NCBI GenBank assembly: GCA_026545225.1
Contig: CM048853.1
Location: forward strand, 48,595,755-48,659,754
Direction: 5' to 3'
Source of the DNA: Cornus controversa
Lineage: Eukaryota > Streptophyta > Magnoliopsida > Cornales > Cornaceae
Length of the DNA stretch: 64,000 nt
Position 1 is the first letter of the stretch. The number at the start of each line of letters is the position of its first letter. Positions 13,039 to 24,768 of this stretch are shown piece after piece. The position numbers and the translations under genes are program-made. Under the pieces are notes generated by a model. That model ran no database searches. It saw only the letters and a program-made list of their open reading frames with translations, and had not been told where the DNA came from.

Positions 13039-13650
13039 CACGTGGCATAATGGGTCCAACGTAAGCAAAAGGAAGGGCTCTGATTCAAAACACGTGATCC
13101 CAGCGAGGCTCTACCTGACTTTTTTATTCCCCAAAATGCCCCTTGAAGGGCTCTGATCCAAATCCCGACTTTCTTATTTTCCAAAATGCCATTCCATATT
13201 TTCGTCTAACACGTTGCGCACGGTTCCGGTGCAGCATCCAGCAAGAGGTTGTATTGTGCTCAATACAACTAAATTGTTATTGAACCTATTAATTTAAACT
13301 GAAATAATAATAATGTTAAAAATAAAAATAATAGTGTTCGAACCTCTATTTCAGCACAGTAAAGTGTAGCTTAATATAATAATTTGGATGCTTAAATAAA
13401 TTTTATTGAAACACTATCATTTTTAATTTTATTATTTTTGAACAACTAGAAATAATACCTTGAATCACAATTAAATTAAATTAGGGAGGACATATTACAA
13501 CACCATAGTAGTTGTCATAGCATAAAATAACTCCTGCAATCTTATCTCTACCAAACCTTTGACAACTATAACAGTTGGATTATTCTAGTGACACGTGGTA
13601 CAATAGAAAATCTTCACGTATCATTTCGTATGTGTTTGACTTGACACGTG
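13039..13650. promoter_or_regulatory. G-box (CACGTG) cluster upstream of the LNK-like gene
   Basis: Four CACGTG cores lie upstream of the LNK-like 5' UTR: 13039-13044 (in CCACGTGGC), 13091-13096, 13592-13597 and 13645-13650. The last two sit in a near-identical repeat, TGACACGTGGTACAA, 53 bp apart. G-boxes are bound by plant bZIP and bHLH factors such as HY5 and PIFs, which control many light and clock genes. The motifs are seen directly; function and target gene are inferred from position. No clear evening element was seen nearby. Confidence 0.45.
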
Positions 13651-14347
13651 GTACAAGTACCATGAATATGACGACCCATGCCATAAGGAGCCAAAAATAG
13701 ATAAATACGGACAGCAACAAAAGTAGAAAATAAGAAAGTTCTAACTTACTACTTTATTGGCTAAATAGATGGATAAGATGTCTTCCGTCACGAGTACAAA
13801 GAGAGGGAGAGCCACACGATTTGTCGCACATAATGTTATTTAATTGAGTAGTGGGGTCCAGAAATGACTTATCTTCCCACGTCTAATCATCTCCTATATA
13901 TATATATCTACCGACAGTTTAAACAGAGTTACAGTTGTAGCCTCAAAATAACAGTAGTTTCCAATTTTAAAATCAAATGATTGGGACTAACAACAACTCC
14001 TCGTCGAATTATTTATTATTTAATAATGCGTCACATTACTTAGATTCTGAGTATTGATCTTAATTAGTAAATTCGTCAGCCCCTAAAACTTCCCAAATTT
14101 GTTACAATTGTTGTCACTATTATATATACTAGTTTATAGGATGTAGATAGACATTGATTAAAAATATATTAAAATTTTATTATAACATTTAAATACATTA
14201 ATTAAAACAATCAAAATTATTTTGACTATGTAACCTTGGTAAAAAAATAAAAATAAAATTCTTATTTTTATAACTTTTTTAATTATATTTATTCTTTCTC
14301 TCACACTTCATCCCTAACGCGCTATCTTTTTATTTTTAAAATTCAAA

Positions 14348-14381
<34 letters not shown>

Positions 14382-16130
14382 TTATAATTCTTATATTTTG
14401 ATATTTTTTCTAATTTTATTTATTCTCTCACTAACTTCATTATTAACACATAGTCATTATTAATTATATATCTCTAAGTGCATTATGCATATAAAATCAA
14501 TTCATGTTTTGTTAGAATTAATATTCCGAGCTAGGCACAAAAAATATACACCAAATACGATTTATATTATAGGCTGAATAATCTTAATGTTGTGTGATAA
14601 GTTACCTTTGAATGTGTTGATTGACAAATGTGTAATTGTGATAATATATCTTTCGTTTATTAGCTTCATTATTAAATTTTCTTCATTCTCAACAAGATTG
14701 TTCCACAATGTCAAAGTACTTCAACTATTATAAAAAAATTATTAGTTCAATTATTTGTAATGGTAATTATAAGCATTTATGTAGTGTTGAAATGATGTAC
14801 CCCATATCCATTATAATGATGCCTCACAATTTAAATATCCCTCCATTGTTTTTCTTAGCTATGTTAAATGTAAGATATGCTTCAATAACGATTCACAAAT
14901 CATCTAGCGAGAGTAAAAATTAAACTTATAAATTTATATATAAGAGAAAGTATATATATAAGGAGAGTAGAGAGTTAAAAGAAAACAAACCTATAATTTT
15001 TTTTTCCATCAATGTACTTGTTCAAGTCCTTGAAGTCCACAAAATTATATCTTATTTTTTCTAAACCTACAACTTAAACTCCTCTCATATGAATTTTATT
15101 TTAGTTAATAATTCTATAAGTTTTACCATATAGCTTTAATTTTATATTAGTATATTATTTCACCATCAAAATAATAAAAGGTCAAAGATATATATATATA
15201 CACACACACACACACTATTACTAAAAGTACAAAGAGGTTCAAAAGTTTCAGTAAATTTTTTATTTTTATAATGCATTTTGATTTTTTATTATAATATATT
15301 TATTCTAATAAATACATAGAAACATAATCTTTCCATAAATCTTAAACACCAAGTGTTCTTTTTTAATTCTATTTATTATTTGCCTCACACATTATCCCTA
15401 ACAAAAACTCTTCCTATTTCAGAAAAAATAAAAATAACATTATAATTCATACTTTTATAAATTTTCTAATTCTATTTATTCTTTCTCTTACATTTCATTC
15501 CTAACACAAAATATTCTTATTTTTAAAATTTAAATAATTTGATTAGAAAAATTAATTTACATAGTTTCAAATTATTTAGTTTAATTAGAATTAGTTTTTT
15601 TCCTTAAATGTCTAAAGAAATTCAAATCCATTTAGAGTGGCTTAATTAGGTTAGAATTTCAATTTAGTTCGCACTTCATCCCTAACACAAATTATTCCTA
15701 TTTCAGAAAAAAATAAAAATAAAATTATAATTCTTATTTTTATAACTTTTCTAATTCTATTTATTATTTCTCTCACACTTCATTCCTAACACACTATCTT
15801 TTTATTTTTAAAATTCAAAAAAATTAAAAAATATATTATATAATTCTTATATATTAATATTTTTTCTAATTCTATTTATTCTCTCACTAACTTCATTCCT
15901 AACACATACTCCTAAAATATAATATTATTTAAATAAGTATTTTTTTTTTCTAATTCTATTTCTTCATTCTCTAACTTCATCCCTAACACAATGGAAGGTT
16001 GGAATGCATTACAATTTAGTTTGTAAAACTTTCTACCATAAATACGTATTTACAATTTATCTACTCTTCTAAAATCTTCCCCAATCTACCAATCTCTCTG
16101 CAACACTCCATGTTCTCTTATTATTTATAA
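13200..16130. other. AT-rich intergenic region with degenerate repeats
   Basis: No gene is recognisable. The ORF at 14708-14923 is AT-driven and matches nothing I know. From about 14250 to 16000 a degenerate unit recurs, with a core like 'ctaattctatttattc' then 'cacttcatccctaacaca' and 'tatttttaaaattc'. Cores fall near 14304, 14437, 15388, 15497, 15675, 15776, 15887 and 15975. Several are spaced about 90-110 bp, like an eroded tandem array. Short TA/CA runs occur at about 14347-14366 and 15189-15214. Confidence 0.55.
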
Positions 16131-16140
16131 TATTTTATAT

Positions 16141-16510
16141 GATAAATTACACTGACCTTCCTTGAGGTTTCATCAAATGTTTCATCAATATACTCTTACT
16201 TCCCCTCTTGTTTGCAAAATTACATTGACCTCCCTTGAGATTTATATTTTTGTAATACTGACATCCCCTCTTATTTGTAAAATTACACTGACCCCCCTTA
16301 AGGTTTGTATTTTTGTAGCACGTTGCTCCCTTCTGTTAATGGTCATTAAGGGTCAGTGTGGTCAACATGTACACAAGAACATTCATTTGTGTGATATTGT
16401 AAGGATAGAAACGTAATTACACAATAATTGTTAACAACATCCTATCGATAGCTCTGATAGGGGAGGTCAATGTAATTTTACAAATAAGAGGGGAGGTCAA
16501 TGTATAATGA

Positions 16511-16542
<32 letters not shown>

Positions 16543-16543
16543 T
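16141..16543. mobile_element. MULE-type MITE with nested inverted repeats
   Basis: A 403-bp non-coding element. The left end GATAAATTACACTGACC mirrors the right end GGTCAGTGTAATTTACC, and the inverted similarity runs on for over 100 bp per arm. Each arm is itself built of repeats of 'aaaattacattgacctccc'. It is flanked by an identical 10-bp repeat, tattttatat, at 16131-16140 and 16544-16553. Mutator-like elements usually make 8-10-bp duplications, so a MULE-derived MITE is the best guess. The 84-residue ORF inside is repeat sequence. Confidence 0.72.
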
Positions 16544-16572
16544 TATTTTATATTATTGAAATAAAAATATAT

Positions 16573-17896
16573 TGGTAAATATCATCTACCTCCTGTGAGA
16601 TTTGTTGAAATAAAACATACCTACCATCTACGTTTCATGACCCAACTACCTCCCCTGTCAGTAACGGTCGTCCATGTAACTAATGGTATTATGTGATTTT
16701 ACTGTTGTGACCATTTATTATATATATTTTTTTTATTTTTTTTCTTTCTCCTTCTCTCTCCTCTTTCTCTCTCCTTGAACTTCCATCGCTCTGGCCTTGT
16801 CGTATGCGACTGCCACTAACCTTCAGTAAAACTTTTCCGGCTGAAAACCGGTTTCTTCCCACATATTCCTAAGGTGAGAATTTTTCTCACTCAAATGAGT
16901 TACTCCATCAACTTTTAATTCTATTTCGGGTGCAGCAACTACTTTTCCAATGATCTTAGCAGATACACCGGCATTGTGAAGCTTTCTCATCACCATATCC
17001 AGGTTATTCTTGCTAACCTCGAGAATAATACCAAGTTCTTCTGCAAAAGTGTTTGGAAGAGGTTATTCCCTAATGAAGTTAAGTTCAAGCAGATACCGCA
17101 ATTTCGGGCAAAAGTCATTTCAAGGTCACAAACAATCAACTCATCATCACTAAGATCATGACTAGCAGAGACCAGCCCATCTGAAAAAAGATTTTGAACC
17201 CCCTCAAACACTCTTTTAAGGTAAGGAACATCATCAAGATCAGGACATTCATCCCCAATTTGGTCAAAAACCTGAGCAAGAGCATATCCACCCAAACGCC
17301 ACTTTCCTTTCGCCAAATCAATGTGAAGCAAAATACCTTCATCTCCAATCTTCAAATCTAGGGTCACTATTTCTGTTATATCAAGACAAGTGACATACAC
17401 ACTGATAACAAGATTTCCTGAAACCTTGACAACCTCCCCTAATGCATGGGCTACCATTGAAAGACCGTCTTTTCCCTATCAATGGCAATACCAAGCTCGA
17501 TCATAGCTTCAGATAGAGTCGTAGCAGCATCATACATGGCTGCTCACTGCTGGTGAGTTGTTGGTTACAGGTAGAGCTCATGGGTCTTCTCTGTTCGATT
17601 GTGAAGGGCTCCGGTGTGGCTTGTCGGGAAAGACGGTGAATGGTATATAAGTAATATTTAGTTGGTCAACATGTTACAATAGTCATTTGATGCGTTAGAG
17701 GAGAAAAATAGACTTTTTACTTGTTTATTGTGGCTAACATCAGCAAATTCTCTTTTACTACGTCAACTACCGTAACAGGAAGGGGGTGTGCGTTATACGG
17801 ATCAAAACCTAAGAGGAGGTAAGTGGGATTATGAAACGTAGAGGGGAGGTATGTGTTATTTCGACAAACCTCAAGGGAGGTAGATGATATTTACCC
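16573..17896. mobile_element. Pack-MULE-like element carrying a host gene fragment
   Basis: Terminal inverted repeats of roughly 90-110 bp (16573-16670 and about 17780-17896) begin GGTAAATATCATCTACC and are imperfect. An exact 9-bp duplication, aaaatatat, flanks the element at 16564-16572 and 17897-17905. It has no transposase. The interior is a fragment of FGAM synthase coding sequence (separate entry). Long TIRs, a 9-bp TSD and captured coding sequence are the hallmarks of Pack-MULEs. It lies 20 bp from the 403-bp MITE at 16141, whose arms have a similar style but different sequence. Confidence 0.75.
16823..17540 (-). pseudogene. Captured FGAM synthase (purL-type) fragment
   Basis: The minus strand reads as the middle-to-C-terminal part of phosphoribosylformylglycinamidine synthase, the glutamine-dependent fourth step of purine synthesis. 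Recognisable pieces are ATTLSEAMIELGIAID, LGGYALAQVFDQIGDE, CPDLDDVPYLKRVFEGVQ and VSAKIIGKV. About 240 codons of a normally 1,300-1,400-residue protein are present. The reading frame breaks at about 17461-17485 (a single-base indel where the family has DGGKDSLSM) and stops at 16823-16825. It has no start-proximal domain or glutaminase domain. It lies inside a TIR element, so it is a transduplicated, non-functional copy. Confidence 0.8.
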
Positions 17897-18471
17897 AAAA
17901 TATATAAAACATAAGAAAAGAAATACAGTATTTAATGTATATGTGGTCTAATTTTTAATAACGAAATTTTACAACAAAAAAAAAAGTATTATACTCAAAC
18001 ATATCCGTATCCATATTTTTTTACTTTTATTTTTTATGCCAAAATTCTTAGCATTTCTTAAACAAAAAAAAAGCGAATTATATTCGTACTCTTACAAACA
18101 CATATTTTCCCACCGTATTTTACTAACTATTACTCAGATTTCGGTATTGTATCTTCAATTTAATTGTATAGCCGCATTTATTGTCATATTAAATTGATGT
18201 GCAACACTTTTATTTCAAGGATCAAAATAATGACTTCAATGATCGAAGTAATGGTATTAGACAATATTTAATGTCACGCTTCAAAATTTAAATACATGAT
18301 CATCTAGTCCAACACTTAAATTTGGTGCGCGCCTTCAATTCAACTCTTAATTTCATTCACTACAATATTAAATAAATCATATCTCCAATATAAAATATCG
18401 TTTAATATAAGAAAATCCGTAATGAATCAATATCTACCAACACATTTATGATCTTTATTACATGACTATTC

Positions 18472-19100
18472 TTGCTCCACAATCATTCATGCTAGAAATA
18501 ATAACTAAAATAACAGAAATTGTTAGGAATTGTGTCTCAAATTCCTAATGTAATTATGTTTAGTTGTAATTCGTTTGATAATTTATTGTTAAGCAAGTCT
18601 TAGCCTTCAAGTAATTGTAATCATTGCCCAACAAGGAATTAGGTTTGAATAATCTATAAATAAATGTGAAATTGAGAAGAGAAGGTAGAGAAGAAAAGTG
18701 TGAAGAGAGAGAGAATTATAAGAGATTTGAGTTGAATTTGTGTGTGGAAGAAAGAAGAATAGTGTGTAATCTTTATATTGAAATAAAGACAATCGTTCTT
18801 CGCCTGTGAATTAAAAGATTTGTTGAACCACATAAATTTCGTCTTGTTTGTGTAAGTCTTTGTTTGTGATTTATTTCCGTTGTGCCGAACTAAGGGGATT
18901 AATTCCAAACAAAAATAATAAAACTAAATATCTCTAGACTATTACGTGTTTTCTTCACATACCAACTCGATCTGTACCTAAAATGTTGGGAACACAATCA
19001 CTCATGCTAGAAATAATAACTAAAACAAAAAAAATAATAAAACTAAATGTCTCTAGACTATCATGTGTCTTTTCCACATGCAAACTTATCTGTACTTGAA
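18472..19100. repeat. Local tandem duplication interrupted by the solo LTR
   Basis: The sequence 'catgctagaaataataacta...aataataaaactaaat.tctctagacta' occurs twice: split by the LTR at 18487-18520 plus 18912-18950, and intact at about 19001-19060. The copies continue similar through 'tctgtac.t.aaat.ttgg'. The duplication therefore predates, or copied without, the LTR. Confidence 0.6.
18521..18911. mobile_element. Solo LTR
   Basis: A 391-bp sequence starts TGTTAGGAATT and ends AATTCCAAACA, the TG...CA inverted ends of an LTR. It has an internal TATA-like 'tctataaataaa' (about 18651) and no paired copy in the window. Flanks are gaaat (18516-18520) and aaaat (18912-18916), a 5-bp TSD with one change. 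The flanking DNA is tandemly duplicated, and the second copy (about 18995-19050) lacks the LTR, giving an empty-site comparison. Confidence 0.65.
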
Positions 19101-20188
19101 ATATTGGAAAAAAGAAGGGTGAGTTTGGGAAAGCTCAGTAAATAAATTCTAGCTAACCAACAAATGCTCTCATATCTCATCAATTAATACAATTATATTA
19201 AGATAATATTATTATTAAATAGTGTAATTAATTATTAATAAATCTAACAACCAGAACATATAACAAACATGAATAAATCATCAATCATCAATACTTAAGA
19301 TTTTAACCTTCAACTTAATTCAACATCGTGTAATCAACCAACCACTAGTAGTAAACATTCTAAGTGCATGTTTAATATAAAACTAAAACTGAAATGTCCA
19401 CCACTACAGCTAACTCTAAGCCTTAATACAAATCAGAACCTCTCCCTAAGGTTGTACACAACCATCGACAATCCATCACATAATAGAACTTTGTCTCTGA
19501 AAGTTACGAAAAAACCTCTTAATTTAACCCACAATATTTTTTTATTGTGCCAAGGAGAATACACAACTCTCCTGGTAATGTTGAGGAAATATGTAACCTC
19601 AGCTCAAAACATACTATAGTGAATAGGTCCCATACACAAAGAATACCCAAACCACTATCAATCGTAAGAGAGATACACATTGTCAACATAAGAGACGCTT
19701 ATCCAAAACCACTGTTTGAGATCGCTTAGCTCAAAATATTGGTGCATCAATGAGATTAGGACACATAAACAACTTGTCCAAACTTCAAAACTTATCCAAC
19801 ATCCTACATTCATCAACATCAACCTCAACAAACATACACACTCACACACAACAACAATAACACGTAACATCAACATACAACAATAATACGAATCAACGAC
19901 ATATAACGAGAAAAAAAGTAGTAACAAAGCAATCAAACAACAACACAATAACAATTAATAACAACACATGCACGTCTGTCTTAAAACAAACTTTAAATAT
20001 TATTTATGATCTATAAATATAATTTAGTAAAAGTATTATACCTAGAAACACGAAGTTTTGCTCAATCTAGTTAAATGTGAAATTTTAAGGTCTCACTATT
20101 TAAAAATAATTAACACTCTTAGGCTTAGTGCATAAAAATGCTACTTTTTGAACTAAATAACTGACTAACTTAAATCTCACCTAAAACT

Positions 20189-23100
20189 TGATGAGGTAAG
20201 TTTAACCGATAGTAAAAATAATAGTTGATGGGTAGAGAGATAAGGTCAACAGCTTCTCTATGCAGCTTGCATGATAAACCCAAACTGTTAGGAAGATAGA
20301 AAAGATGATTAGCTTAAATCTCGATAAAGGCGACGATATCTAATAATTACAAATGTCACAAAACCTCTATAAATTAGATGAGCCGGTGAATGTATAAGGT
20401 GCGCCAAAAATAAAACATAGACTTATTTTTTCTATTACATTCAAACTCTGATCACTAGCTTGATAGTCGAAGGGTCCCTGGCCGACACCCCACCAGTGTC
20501 AGTTTAGTCTTATCTCTTCTCTATTTTGTAGGAATCGACGCTTAACCGGATCTCGAAGGACCATGCAAAAAATCGCTTAACAACTAGCACCGTATGTGGG
20601 AATGATTGATTATTGAAGAAGTTACGGTTCGAATGTGATTCGGTTGATTGGGCATTGTCGATAAAGTCCTACACAAGAACACTTTTAAGTCATCATATGG
20701 TAGAGCTGCATCATCATGGCATGTGAGATGCACCATTGATCCTACACAAATCTTCTCAACTGATTAGCCATGTCCTTTGTCTGATCTTCAACTTATGTCC
20801 TTGATGTCACGTTTATTCTTAACCGACCCATGAACTGCCCATCAATAAGGCTCAATCAGATGAAATTCATGTCATGTTCAAACAATAACCAAATGGTTAT
20901 GTTCTGGGAACAACCGATTCATGTTTATGAATAATTGATTGGCAATGGAAATGGTATCCTCATTCAATCAACGCAAAACTCAATTAATGCAAGATTCAAA
21001 CCAACTGATCCAAGAGATTGATGACCGATTTGATGACAATCCTCACTACTGATGTAAGAATCATACCTTTATTATAATATTTTCATCACTGATTGCAAGA
21101 CCTTCACCATCGATCATGGTTGTTCTCACCACTACACCAATCTAATTGCAAATCTATATCTAAAACCAATTATAGTTTGCCCGATCAATTATACCCGAAC
21201 CATCAACACTCAATTGTAATCGGCCATAGGTGCAAATTTTTACCAAGATCAGGGACTTAAAGATGGAGATTGATTGATAGGTTCTATAAGTCTGACAAAC
21301 TAATTAAAACAATCTAATTGGTCAAAGACATAGTCAACAACCAAGTTTGGATTTCTCAAAAATATATTTCTACTACTTGTTAATGCGTTTCCCAATTAAT
21401 CAACATACAACTCAGAGTGTTAAGCACCTAATAATGAGAAAGTTGACACCATCTAGGGGCATTACAGAATTATCCACAGTCAATGACCGAGGGCATACTT
21501 ACCCGAAATCTTGGAAGGAACATCTACTTTTCTTATTAAAGGGTGAGTCAACCTCTTCCCTTATTAAAAGGATAGAGCCTGAAACAACATTTACCTTTAC
21601 CAATGGGTCATTAACAATAAAAATCTATGAATGATGGTGTAGATTCAATAGATGTCGTTGTTTCTCTACACTTCGTAAAAAAAATAAAATCTGTAAAAAC
21701 TTTACTAAAAACTGTATAATAATAAGCAGGGTCAAACCACTCTAAAGTGAAATTTCGAATGAGCTGGAATTCACACACTAATTTAAAGGATGAAAATGAT
21801 TTTTTTTTAAATAAATTTTTGATTATTGAATGATAAAACTACTACCAAATAGTTATGATCTAGTAATGGAAAAATATCAAGGGAAGAGATCCACCACCAC
21901 AGATCCACATAAATAATTTTTTTATTTTTCTCATATGAAATTTTTTCCAATAAATAAAACACTCCACCATTCCATTTATAACTTGAAAAGATGAGGGAAA
22001 TATTGTATTAAATAATTTGGTTATTTATAAAAGATGTTCTTGCAAAATATCTATGACTACCTATTGTTAAAAATAAAGCAAATAGTGGTAAGTATTATTT
22101 GAATTATCATATTTGGCAAACACGAAAAATCCTCCATCTATTTTTAGCCTCTAACATATTTTATGAGGTTTTTGTAATTGAGATTCATAAAAGAATACTC
22201 TCGAGAGAAAAATCATACAAGAAATAAAAGAAATTTAATTTTATTTCAACCATAATGGCTTCATCAATTCCTTGAGAGGGGTGTTTACGCTAGCATATTA
22301 ACAAGAAAATAACACATAAAAATAATATTTTCATTGAATGAGAAGTGATTACAATAATGTATGCAAGAAAATAATAAAATCTCTCTAAAATCCTCCCTCT
22401 TGGTCTCTCTCCCTCATGTGTATATATATATATATATTAGTCTCTCAGAGGTTTGTTTACAAAACAAGAAAAAAATAGTTTGGAAAAAAGAAATTTGCCT
22501 TCTAAAAATTCGTCAATTTGCAGCCCAAGTTTAATCTTGAAGACATGCTCTTTTTACGAAAATTCTGTGAAATACAATTATGTTGGGCTTTAAGTCTTCT
22601 TTCCGTAGCCACTAAGTTTGGGTCATTCTGATATTCGAGTCAAAATATATGGCTGATTCACTAAAACAGCTTCAAAATTTTCAAATTTATTTCCAAAGTT
22701 GAATATTTGACAATATATTGGACGCTTAATCTACACTCTTTCTATCTTTCTCCACTTTGTTTATGTGGCAAGTGATTAGGCCATGTATCAAAAAAAAAAT
22801 AATCAATGATTTTGAATTTGAGACATTATGTAGAGCAAATTGTGCAAAATACCATCACTCCTACAATATGGCTTTTTGTGTTCATCTTTGACTATTAACA
22901 AATATAACATTTTTTTCTATAGTCGTAATTTCTTCCTATTTGATATTTTTTTATTCTTTTCTTCTCATTCTGGAATCAATCCTTATAAAATATATAAAAA
23001 AACACATATAAAAATATTTAAATAAAACAAAAGAATAATTATAGATGTATTTTGGGTTATAAAATAGTAAGTTTTGTGCACTTATCAATGACCTCCTTAT

Positions 23101-23977
23101 TAAAGGAGCGGAACTATAAGATCCTCCTTATTAAAGGGGTGAACTCACGAAGCTCGGATCTACAAACTCCCTTATTAAATGAGCGAAACTACAAACCCCC
23201 TTAAAAGATTGAATGAAGCCCGAGGGACGATAACACCTTATTAAAGGGCGAGCCTACGAACCCCTTAAAGGGTTGAGTGAAGTCCAGAGCTACGATAACA
23301 AACCTCTTATTAAAGGGGTGCAATTGCAACGTCTACCCTTATTAAAGGGCAATCAAAAACCTCCCCTTATTAAAGGGTGAGTCAAACACGATTATAAAAA
23401 GAAAAGAAAAAGGAGAGAATTATTTTCTTAACAAGGCCCACAAAGTTAATGTGTAAAGTGCGTGAAAGATTAATTTCATATAATGGAAATATCTTGGAAA
23501 TATCTACTACGACAAAGTACTTGAGTAGAAATAAAAATTGACGTTCCCAAAGTCTAACAATCAATCCATCGAGAACAAAGGGCAATCGATGAGGTAATTT
23601 TGATCGACAGTAAAAACAGCAGAGGGTGGAGAGATATGGTCAACATCTCTGTGTGTGCAGCTTGCTAGATAAACTCAAATGGTTAGGAAGATAAAAAAAG
23701 CTGATTAGTTTAAATATCAAAAGGCAACGATATCTGATAATTACAACCATCACAAAACCTCTATAAATTAGAGGAGCCGATGAATGTATAAGGTACACTA
23801 AAAATAAATCACATACTCACGTTTTCTTTTACATTTATACTCTGATCATTGAATTGATCGTCAAAGGGTCCCCGGTCGGCACCCTGTCAATGTCGGTCCG
23901 GTCAAATCTCCTCTCTGTTTTGCAGGCACAGATACCGAACCAGATCTTGAAGGACCATGCAAAAAATCGCTTCAACA
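20189..23977 (+). mobile_element. Non-autonomous LTR retrotransposon (LARD-like)
   Basis: Two LTRs, 20189-20582 (394 bp) and 23587-23977 (391 bp), share 'gatgaggtaa', 'cacaaaacctctataaatta', 'gaccatgcaaaaaatcgctt' and a final ..aaca. An exact 5-bp TSD, aaact, flanks the element (20184-20188; 23978-23982). Directly after the left LTR, 'actagcaccgtatgtggga' resembles the 'tggcgccgtctgtggga' start common in plant Ty3/gypsy elements. The 3.0-kb interior has no gag-pol ORF, so it is a LARD-type passenger. The LTRs differ at many positions, so it is an old insertion. Confidence 0.8.
23090..23385 (+). repeat. Degenerate CTTATTAAAGGG repeats inside the LARD
   Basis: The motif cttattaaagg(g) with a gagcgaa/ggtgaact-like follow-on recurs about seven times (near 23097, 23128, 23172, 23243, 23308, 23338 and 23365). 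Two more copies occur near 21533 and 21560. Spacing is irregular (about 25-70 bp). The array lies just upstream of the 3' LTR. Retroelements often carry tandem repeats in this 3' UTR position. Confidence 0.6.
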
Positions 23978-23999
23978 AAACTAATTTTCTAAGTATATT

Positions 24000-24713
24000 T
24001 CGACAAAAACACGCTAATATTAGTTAATTATTTTTTTCATAATTTTTTGAAGTTTTTAAATATTTTTATTATTTTTAATCAATTAAAAGTATAAAATAAA
24101 TATGTTAATATTTCTGTTAGACTCAGTTGTGGGCCCATAAAATCTGGCTCGACAAAATACACAAGTGGTCCAAAATTAGGCCCAAAACGGTCGTGGAGTG
24201 AGGCACCCTGTCCCCCATGCACATGGGCCACGAGTGGGATTCGCGCCCAATGCCCAAATCTCATCTCCTTCCTTGTATACACACGCAGAGTCTGCTTACA
24301 CCATTTTTACGATCAACCATCTTCAACACCCTAATCAACCATCTAAACAACCTCTAAATCCATCCAAATTAAAGGGTTTTGCTTTCCCATCAACCAAATA
24401 GTCTTTTGAGCCAAAAATCTTACAATTTCACAACTAAATTAATCAGATTATACCTATGAATAATTAGGATTTCCAAACAATCCCATCTTAGAGTTTTCTC
24501 GTGCATGTCTACAACTTAATACCAATTGTTAATATAATTAAAACTTACAAAATCATATATCTTAACCACTCATTCAACAAATCACCTCCAATCAATAAGA
24601 TTTTCACATGATTTCAACCTAGAGTTTGTAAGCAATATATGCATATACCATTGTTATGCACGAATTTTTATTAATTTTTTTTACATGTTTCACATGAAAA
24701 TCCTATGTTCACC

Positions 24714-24768
<55 letters not shown>

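Noticed and set aside
16990..17457. 155-residue ORF as a functional purine gene
   Set aside because: It is a frameshifted fragment without start or N-terminal domains, inside a TIR transposon.
23090..23385. CRISPR-like array
   Set aside because: Plant nuclear DNA, repeats degenerate and irregularly spaced, inside an LTR element.
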